Shown: positions 7,274 to 11,223 of the stretch, in pieces | Layout: each line of letters begins with the position of its first letter | Position numbering within the stretch: the first letter of the stretch is position 1 | Assembly: GCA_026770585.1 (NCBI GenBank) | Contig: MU646618.1 | Location: forward strand, 325,464 to 336,686 | Direction of reading: 5' to 3' | DNA: 11,223 nucleotides | Source of the DNA: Baffinella frigidus | Lineage: Eukaryota > Cryptophyceae > Cryptomonadales > Baffinellaceae | Program-made: the position numbers and the translations under genes | Notes under the pieces: model-generated | Database searches by the model: none | Told to the model about the DNA's origin: nothing | What the model saw: only the letters and a program-made list of their open reading frames with translations

Positions 7274-7461
7274 CGAGGGAGAGCAACACGGGCGCGGTCC
7301 CACCAATCGTTTCTATCTCCGAGTCAAATGACGCTTTACATATCTGAAAGATGGTGTGCGGACAGGTAACGATGGTGAGCAATCGGGAGTACATTGATCC
7401 TGCGCTGCGCCACCGCAAAACCCTGTCTAAGGTGCCCCCCTCCCCTCCGAAGCAACCACAC

Positions 7462-7566
7462 TATCCCGTAAGTGGCCATGCCGTCAAATTTGGCGGCCAA
7501 GAGGTCCTAGGCAGGTCCTAGGGCCCTACGGTAGGGCGTATGAGCCTACTGGCCACTTGAGGGATA
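7462..7566 (-). mobile_element. Family B element, copy B2
   Basis: TA-bounded, 105 bp, opposite orientation to B1: the conserved half, read inverted, is AGTGGCCAGTAGGCTCATAC then GCCCTACCGTAGGGCCCTAG. Its left half carries the imperfect hairpin GCCGTCAAATTTGGCGGC instead of the GGGYGA form seen in other copies. CCTAGGGCCCTACGGT (7517-7532) is identical to 16 bases in A3. Confidence 0.85.
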
Positions 7567-7644
7567 TCGCCCCTCCCTTTCGCTCTCGGACGAGGGGACC
7601 CCGCACTCGCGCGTAGCAGGTAGAGGTGAGAGCAACAGTTGACA

Positions 7645-7772
7645 CTCGAGAGAGTCTTGACAGTGGGGTGGGGCCCTCGAGAGAGTCTGACAGTGGCGGT
7701 GTGCCCTCTCGAGAGAGAGTCTGGCAGTGGCGGGTTGCCCTCGAGAGAGAGTCTGACAGTGGGGGGTGGCTC
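7645..7772. repeat. Minisatellite, four ~31-bp CTCGAGAGAGAGTCTGACAG units
   Basis: Units start at CTCGAG positions 7645, 7676, 7708 and 7740, each followed by (GA)n, GTCT(T)GACAGTGG and a G-rich part. The copies differ in GA number and a few bases. It is adjacent to the possible splice site at 7781. Confidence 0.88.
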
Positions 7773-7781
7773 CCTCCGCAG

Positions 7782-7827
7782 GAGAGGGACGAACTCATGG
7801 AGCTGTACGAGGCTGCGCGCAACGACG
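7782..7827 (+). CDS. Possible short exon (ERDELMELYEAARND)
   Basis: A pyrimidine-rich CTCCCTCCGCAG ends at 7781, and the following frame reads ERDELMELYEAARNDG. This resembles the cap that precedes leucine-rich repeats in many protist and bacterial proteins (ER.AL..LY.AT.G..W), but the G..W part is absent and only about 15 residues support it. No good 5' splice site follows (GGTCCCC). It could be chance; it is recorded because the peptide looks more protein-like than its surroundings and lies near other cysteine-rich traces. Confidence 0.15.
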
Positions 7828-7918
7828 GTCCCCCCCATCCTCCTCTCCACCATTCCAACATTCACACACCACCATCCTCCTCGACGCACCATTCTCCGTT
7901 CGCGCTGTGTGTCCCAAG

Positions 7919-8044
7919 GCACGCGGGTGGGGAGGGTGCCACATGTGCATAGCGGGCGCACAGGTGGAGGTTGAGACACCGCACAGCACCTGCGTCGCGT
8001 GCAAGTGGCGCGTTGTGGAGTCTACAGGGGTACCTCGCTCATAA
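7919..8044 (+). pseudogene. Cysteine-rich reading frame interrupted by element A2
   Basis: In the + frame containing Cys codons 7937-7939, 7946-7948, 7991-7993 and 8000-8002 the sequence reads GGCHMCIAGAQVEVETPHST followed by CVACK. The layout C-x2-C-x-AG-x(11)-C-x2-C is that of GCC2/GCC3 (ephrin-receptor-like) or TNFR-like extracellular repeats, though one short module is weak evidence. The frame is stopped at 8042-8044 by a TAA that belongs to the left end of A2. Removing A2 and then B3 at their TA sites keeps the frame open to 8418, where it passes through the FLNEYQRV motif shared with repeat I2. An old gene split by two insertions would explain this. Confidence 0.3.
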
Positions 8045-8131
8045 GAAACGCCCCCCCCCCCCCTAGAACCAACATAGGCCTACTGTAGGGTCCTAGGAGG
8101 AGGCGGTTTCTTGTGACGAGGTGCCCCTGTA
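8023..8131. mobile_element. Family A element, copy A2
   Basis: TA-bounded, 109 bp, TACAGGGGTACCTCGCTCAT at the left and (inverted) TACAGGGGCACCTCG at the right. A run of 13 C's and a shortened core (CATAGGCCTACTGTAGGGTC) make it the shortest A copy. It lies in the cysteine-rich frame described at 7919-8044 and supplies its stop codon. Confidence 0.9.
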
Positions 8132-8212
8132 GCAAGATGCACCTACAGCGCGGGGATGCGGCGCAGTCCCGCCGCACCACATTTACGCGCGTGCGTACAG
8201 GGGCATTTGTGC

Positions 8213-8316
8213 TATCCCCTAAGTGACCAACGGGCGAATAATCGCCCGTGGAAGCCCTAGGCAGGTCCTAGGGCCCTACGGTAGCGCGTATGAGCCTACT
8301 CGCCACTTGAGGGATA
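8213..8316 (-). mobile_element. Family B element, copy B3
   Basis: TA-bounded, 104 bp, same orientation as B2. Internal hairpin GGGCGAATAATCGCCC (8232-8247), then the GGCAGGTCCTAGGGCCCTAC core and the conserved GCGTATGAGCCTACT end. The sequence just left of it (GTACAGGGGCA, about 8196) resembles an A-element tip without a partner. Confidence 0.85.
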
Positions 8317-8345
8317 AGAACATGGGTGCTCCGACATCTGTCGGT

Positions 8346-8460
8346 GTCTGTTTTCTTGAATGAGTACCAGAGGGTTGACCCAACGCAAGATTTAGTCAAC
8401 CCTCTGGTACTAAATTGAGAAAACGTGGGGTCCAAATCCGGTCTGTGTCCTTAAGTTCTG
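8346..8460 (+). repeat. Dispersed repeat I, copy I1, with 17-bp-stem hairpin
   Basis: AGTACCAGAGGGTTGAC (8363-8379) pairs perfectly with GTCAACCCTCTGGTACT (8395-8411) across a 15-base loop. The whole block aligns with 9391-9488. In frame it reads VFLNEYQRV before the hairpin loop, and in the next frame GTKLRKRGVQIR after it; I2 reads VGFFNSYQRV and GTQLRTRRSQIR in a single frame. Amino-acid similarity in matching phase suggests descent from a coding sequence, with the loop region causing a frameshift in I1. Confidence 0.65.
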
Positions 8461-8466
8461 GTTTCT

Positions 8467-8564
8467 TATCCCTTAAGTGGCCAGTAGGCTCATACGCCCT
8501 ACCGCCTATGGGCGAGTTAGGGTGAATATAGGGTGGATATTCACCCTACGGGCATTGAGGGATA
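8467..8564 (+). mobile_element. Family B element, copy B4
   Basis: TA-bounded, 98 bp, B1 orientation: TATCCCTTAAGTGGCCAGTA then GGCTCATACGCCCTAC. The CCTAGG core has been lost; the internal hairpin is expanded to GGGTGAATATA...TATTCACCC (8520-8546). The right tip is decayed (GCATTGAGGGATA). Confidence 0.82.
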
Positions 8565-8635
8565 GCCCAGATACCCCCTGTATGTACACGGGCGCGCTTC
8601 CCCGCCCCCCTCTGCAGCAACCGTGCTGAATACAG

Positions 8636-8743
8636 GGGGGCTTGATGTGATCCGAAAGGACGCATGGCCTTTCTACAGAACCAGTTCCGGTGTCCGCCTA
8701 TGGTGGGAGCTCGAAGAACCTCAAGGACATGAAAGACCTGAGC
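8636..8743 (+). repeat. Dispersed repeat E, copy E6
   Basis: GGGGGGCTTGATGTGATCCG, AAAGGACGCATGGCC, CTACAGAACCAGTTCCGGTG, GGTGGGAGCTCGAAGAACCT and the tail CAAGGACATGAAAGACCTG. With E2 it defines the longest extent of the unit (both begin GGGGGGCYTGAWGTGATCCG). Its tail has decayed (ACATGA for ACCTAA). Confidence 0.82.
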
Positions 8744-8919
8744 GCCTCCCCTCTGGCAGGCTTCGTGCGCGCCGGCACAACGGAATGGTACCAACCCCCC
8801 GAGCGGGACGTCGCGGGGGGGGCGGGGACGGCGAAGCCCGCTGGCGGGGAATCGCGGCTCGCCCACGATCACAGCAAGTACTCGCAGGAGGAGGTAGGCA
8901 TGAAGTTTCTCGGAGTGTT
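8744..8919. other. Spacer, no recognised gene
   Basis: GC-rich, crossed by frames on both strands, including a 245-codon minus frame (8546-9283) that also crosses B4, E6 and the 8920 hairpin and is therefore composite. No domain was seen. Confidence 0.45.
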
Positions 8920-8953
8920 GTGACTTTACACAAGACGGCGTGTGTAAAGTCAC
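8920..8953. repeat. Perfect hairpin built on GACTTTACACAAG
   Basis: GTGACTTTACACA (8920-8932) and TGTGTAAAGTCAC (8941-8953) pair at all 13 positions around an 8-base loop AGACGGCG. The left arm and the next base repeat the 6770/6796 direct-repeat motif, so this looks like one unit facing an inverted partial copy of itself. Confidence 0.85.
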
Positions 8954-9053
8954 GCGGCACGGCTCGAGGCACGAGTGGGTGCGCGCCTGGTTCGGAGGGT
9001 GGGGCTTGAAAACGTGCTGGGCATCAATAATCAAGAATGTGTGCGTTCCCTTC

Positions 9054-9158
9054 TCATTCGATGAGCGATGTTCTCCGCTGAAGTCCTGCGATATCCAATG
9101 CTTTGGTGCAAGCAACATGGCCACCATAGGCCGCCTTCCCAAGAGATTGTATGGAGAT
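9054..9158 (-). pseudogene. Possible ankyrin-repeat relic
   Basis: A 34-codon minus frame between two stops reads SLGKAAYGGHVACTKALDIAG, close to the ankyrin consensus TPLHxAAxxGHxxxVxxLLxxGA: AAYGGHV and KAL...G fall at the right spacing, and the frame is about one 33-residue repeat long. The diagnostic His of the TPLH turn is Gly here and there is no second repeat in the neighbouring frames, although an overlapping frame shows NLHTISWEGG. This is most likely a single decayed repeat, possibly frameshifted; it may be chance. Confidence 0.3.
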
Positions 9159-9268
9159 TCACAGCAGAAAGATAAGATTTCTTGAATGCGAGAGAGAGCC
9201 CTTCCTTGATTCCCACGAGATCGAGTCCTACATGGCAATGTTTCTTCTGATACTCGCCAATTTTTCTG

Positions 9269-9353
9269 GAACATGAAATGCATGCATGTCCTTCACGCCT
9301 CTGATATAGAGAGGGGTGCGGCGTGTGCTACACCATACAGGGATGCCTCGCAT
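9269..9353 (+). repeat. Dispersed repeat J, copy J1
   Basis: CATGAAATGCATGCATGTCC, then GAGAGGGGTGCGGCGTGTGC and ATACAGGGATGCCTCGCATA. It aligns with the reverse complement of 10948-11018. Its end resembles the left tip of family A (TACAGGGRTRCCTCG...ATAA), so it may include a lone, decayed A end. Confidence 0.65.
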
Positions 9354-9390
9354 AACAATAAAAAAACCTTGCGCGAGGGTCAGTCAGTCG

Positions 9391-9488
9391 TCGGGTTCTT
9401 CAATTCGTACCAGCGGGTTAGTCGACCTTTCGGTACACAATTAAGAACACGCAGATCTCAAATCCGTTGGCAGGTTCTCAAGTTACGG
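9391..9488 (+). repeat. Dispersed repeat I, copy I2
   Basis: Homologous to I1 (8346-8460) but without the long loop. Its + frame is open and reads VVGFFNSYQRVSRPFGTQLR, continuing TRRSQIRW; the YQRV, GT.LR and QIR positions match I1. The frame belongs to an 80-codon ORF (9273-9515) that starts in J1. The protein family was not recognised. Confidence 0.6.
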
Positions 9489-9718
9489 ATTGTTGTACAC
9501 GATGTATCCATGTAGCGGCGCCTGTTTTGTCATTTTTCTTTTTCCGGGGCGCCTGCGTTAGCAACGCATTGCTCGCACGCTTCAGAAACGCGGGTGCGCA
9601 ATACACTTAATACAACAAACCACACACGCAACCACTCTCCTCACTCCTCTTGAGCTCACTGGCTCGCCATGCCTGACACCTCTCAAACGCACGGGCCCGC
9701 CACAGAGGCAGTGCCTTC
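9489..9718. other. Spacer, no recognised gene
   Basis: Contains only short motifs such as GCAACGCATTGC. No coding or repeat signal beyond that. Confidence 0.4.
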
Positions 9719-9840
9719 TACAGGGGTACCTCACTCATAAGAAACCGCCTGCCCCTAGGACCCTACAGCAGGCCTATGCCTAGGGCCCTACGGTGATCCT
9801 AGGGGGGGGGGGCGTTTCTTATGAGCGAGGGATCCCTGTA
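9719..9840. mobile_element. Family A element, copy A3
   Basis: TA-bounded, 122 bp. The left end is TACAGGGGTACCTCACTCAT, the right end inverted is TACAGGGATCCCTCGCTCAT. The core is CCCCTAGGACCCTACAGCAG... with CCTAGGGCCCTACGGT (9779-9794), identical to part of B2, and an 11-12 base G run. Confidence 0.9.
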
Positions 9841-9907
9841 CGTTCCTGCCCCTGAGAAGCCTCGAGGCGTCCGCCATCGGTCTGCTGGCTCGGTGCGTAT
9901 CTGCTTC

Positions 9908-10130
9908 TATCCCTGAGATGACCCGTACAGGGGTACCTCGCTCATAAGAAACGGCCCCTCCCTAGGACCCTACAGTAGGGCTATGTCTAGGGCCCTATGG
10001 TGGTCCTTGGGGGGGGGCGGTTTCTTATGAGCGAGGTACCCCTGTAGGTTCATACGCCCTACCGTAGGGCCCTAGGACCTTCCTAGATCTTCCACGGGTG
10101 ATTATTCGCCCGTTGGTCACTTAAGGGATA
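9908..10130 (+). mobile_element. Family B element, copy B5, split by A4
   Basis: The left tip TATCCCTGAGATGACCCGTA stops where A4 begins; after A4 the element resumes with GGTTCATACGCCCTACCGTA, GGGCCCTAGGACC, the hairpin GGGTGATTATTCGCCC (10096-10111) and the right tip GGTCACTTAAGGGATA. Without A4 the element would be about 104 bp, the normal family length. Confidence 0.9.
9926..10046. mobile_element. Family A element, copy A4, nested in B5
   Basis: 121 bp, ends TACAGGGGTACCTCGCTCAT and its exact inverse. Core CCTAGGACCCTACAGTAGGG, then GGGCCCTATGGTGG and a 9-base G run. It sits at the TA of the B-family phrase (A)GTAGGYTCATACG, with TA on both sides. Confidence 0.93.
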
Positions 10131-10534
10131 CGTAGATGTAGCTCCCGAAGTCTCGCTCCCACCACCGCCTCTTACACCCCCCCCCCACGCACACACCTCC
10201 CCCCCTCATTCCGGGGTCGGAGCCCCACGCTGGGGGCGCGTCTCCCACTCGCGGATCTTCTTCTGCCCACTCCGGAGCGCCCCCGACGCCTTCACGTCGT
10301 CCCCCTTGAGATTCACCTGCTCCAGAGACGCTCACCTCTCAGGCACCCCCTTAAAGTGAATGCACTTAGGAGGCTTAAGTGAATCTACGCCGACGTCCTC
10401 ACAACCTTTGCGTCCTTCCTTAGATGACCTTGGAGACTAGATACCCACCCCCCCCCCCTCGGAAAGACATATGTTACCGCGGCGGCCAACCGCGCCCACT
10501 GCGGCCAGTCGTGGAAAACGCGCGCACCCACTGT
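10131..10534. other. Stretch with no recognised gene
   Basis: A 72-codon minus frame (10117-10335) starts inside B5 and is Gly/Glu-rich without a known motif. TTAAAGTGAATGC (10351) and TTAAGTGAATCT (10375) form a short direct repeat. A run of 10 C's lies near 10449. Confidence 0.4.
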
Positions 10535-10822
10535 TGACTGGACCGTACAGGGTGTGAAACAGTACGGTATCCACACGGGACAGGGTGTATCCCTTAAGTG
10601 GCCATAGGGCGAAGTTTCACCCTGGGCGAAGTTTCACCCTAACTCACCGTAGGCAGGTCCTAGGGCCCTACCGTAGGGCGTATGAGCCTACTGGTCACTT
10701 AAGGGATACCAGGAAAGACTCCGTTTGGACATCAGTGACTAGACCGGGCAGGGTTTGAAACAGAACGGTATCCACACGGGACAGGGTGTGTACCAAGAAA
10801 GACTCCGTTTAGGCAACAGCGA
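10535..10822. repeat. Tandem duplication of an ~82-bp unit, first copy interrupted by B6
   Basis: Copy 1 is 10535-10587 plus 10709-10735; copy 2 is 10736-10822. Matching landmarks are TGACTRGACC, GAAACAG, ACGGTATCCACACGGGACAG, GGTG and AAAGACTCCGTTT. Copy 2 reads GGGTGTGTACCAAGAAAG straight through where copy 1 has B6. Confidence 0.9.
10588..10708 (-). mobile_element. Family B element, copy B6
   Basis: TA-bounded, 121 bp, B2 orientation. TATCCCTTAAGTGGCCATAG and CTGGTCACTTAAGGGATA are the tips. The element is longer than its relatives because the internal block GGGCGAAGTTTCACCCT is present twice (10607-10623 and 10624-10640). The core GGCAGGTCCTAGGGCCCTAC and CCGTAGGGCGTATGAGCC are intact. 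Confidence 0.92.
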
Positions 10823-10856
10823 TGGAAGTCTCGCGGACAGCGTGCCGGTTGGTATC

Positions 10857-10888
10857 TGGCAGGAACCCCCCCCCCGGGGGGGCTGCCA
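10857..10888. repeat. Poly-C / poly-G hairpin
   Basis: TGGCAG and CTGCCA (10857-10862, 10883-10888) enclose ten C's followed by seven G's, giving a very stable fold. It is adjacent to the second copy of the tandem duplication. Confidence 0.8.
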
Positions 10889-10947
10889 AGTCTTGTGGGA
10901 GGGGAGCAGGACACGTCTTGTGAGAGAGCAGAAAGCCACACACGGGC

Positions 10948-11019
10948 TACGAAGGGATCCCTGTACGTGTGGCACACGCCTTCCTCCCTCTCGCAGATGG
11001 ACATGAATGCATTTCATGT
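10948..11019 (-). repeat. Dispersed repeat J, copy J2
   Basis: The reverse complement begins CATGAAATGCATTCATGTCC and passes through GAGAGGGAGGAAGGCGTGTG to CGTACAGGGATCCCTTCG, matching J1 in order and spacing. ACATGAA-TGCAT-TTCATGT (11001-11019) is a near-perfect palindrome at its end. Confidence 0.65.
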
Positions 11020-11038
11020 CGGCCCATTTCGGGCCGAC
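11018..11038. repeat. Perfect 8-bp hairpin
   Basis: GTCGGCCC (11018-11025) and GGGCCGAC (11031-11038) around a 5-base loop, followed by TTTCC. It could act as a transcription stop or be incidental; nothing coding ends beside it. Confidence 0.55.
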
Positions 11039-11123
11039 TTTCCGTGACCTCCCAAGGAACCCACATATGTCCCTGGCATCGTCTACCGTAGGGCCTCTGG
11101 ATTGTCCAATTCCGGGTTGTTCA

Positions 11124-11223
11124 AGAAATCCCTGCGTAGTCCGCTGTGTGAGAAATCCCTGCGTAGTCCGTTGTGTGAGAAGTCCCTGCGTAGTCCGCTG
11201 TGTGAGAAATCCCTGCGTAGTCC
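11124..11223. repeat. 27-bp minisatellite at the window edge
   Basis: AGAAATCCCTGCGTAGTCCG plus CTGTGTG starts at 11124, 11151, 11178 and 11205 with at most one change per copy; the array continues past the window end. The copies are contiguous with no spacers. Confidence 0.95.

Noticed and set aside
6855-7347. Two overlapping + frames with long Ser-Leu runs
   Set aside because: They are the translation of hairpin G and the CT microsatellite.
8572-8636. TACCCCCTGTA and ATACAGGGGGG as another family A copy
   Set aside because: The tips face the wrong way and the intervening sequence lacks the TACCTCGCTCATAAG end and the core; probably chance or a remnant.
8546-9283. 245-codon minus-strand open frame, the longest in the window
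   Set aside because: It runs through the right end of B4, repeat E6 and the 8920 hairpin, and shows no recognisable domain; a composite chance frame in GC-rich DNA.
11124-11223. Regular 27-bp repeats, considered as a CRISPR array
   Set aside because: Copies are contiguous with no unique spacers and the window is eukaryotic in character; it is a minisatellite. The 29-bp array at 6493-6568 was rejected for the same reason.
1-11223. Search by eye for tRNA, rRNA, spliceosomal RNA and transposase genes
   Set aside because: No cloverleaf, conserved rRNA segment or DDE-type protein was recognised; a covariance-model and profile search would be needed to exclude small or diverged ones.

Overview
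This window looks like non-coding, repeat-packed chromosomal DNA of a GC-rich eukaryote. The main reasons are a ~1 kb array of degenerate CCCTAAA units (the TTTAGGG telomere type of land plants, many green algae and several other algal or protist groups), dozens of small palindromic elements flanked by TA, CT and minisatellite arrays, and no long conserved reading frame on either strand. No bacterial operon, tRNA or rRNA was recognised. The exact lineage cannot be told from the sequence; a protist or alga is likelier than an animal.

Layout. 1-555: GC-rich flank with no recognised gene. 556-1556: degenerate telomere-type array, C-rich strand on +. 1661-3800: dispersed family E (a ~90 bp body with a 9-bp CCTAAAGGA tail) and the first palindromic elements, B1 and A1. 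4395-5365: a short hairpin and the best protein signal in the window, an intact EGF-like module on the minus strand with a frameshifted second module upstream of it. 5445-6300: palindrome C1, a minisatellite, inverted-repeat element D and the half element C2. 6493-7273: a 29-bp tandem repeat, an AT-rich block, hairpin G and a long CT tract. 7462-8564: elements B2, A2, B3 and B4 scattered through what seems to be an old cysteine-rich coding region. 8636-9490: repeat E6, a hairpin, a possible ankyrin relic, and repeats J1 and I2. 9719-10708: A3, A4 nested inside B5, and B6 inside a tandem duplication. 10736-11223: the second duplication copy, J2, hairpins and a 27-bp minisatellite running off the window.

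The strongest result is the set of small non-autonomous palindromic elements. Family A (109-122 bp; 4 copies), family B (98-121 bp; 6 copies) and family C (160 bp plus a half copy) all insert at TA and all share a core built from CCTAGG and CTACNGTAGG blocks, although their ends differ. Two internal experiments of nature show that they moved: A4 interrupts B5 at a TA, and B6 interrupts one copy of a tandem duplication whose other copy is the empty site. No transposase was found, so any mobilising enzyme would have to be encoded elsewhere.

There is no intact gene here that I would defend. The coding traces (EGF-like, GCC2/GCC3-like, a YQRV motif shared by repeats I1 and I2, and one ankyrin-like repeat) suggest that extracellular and repeat-protein genes once lay here, or that exons of a diverged gene are still present between introns.
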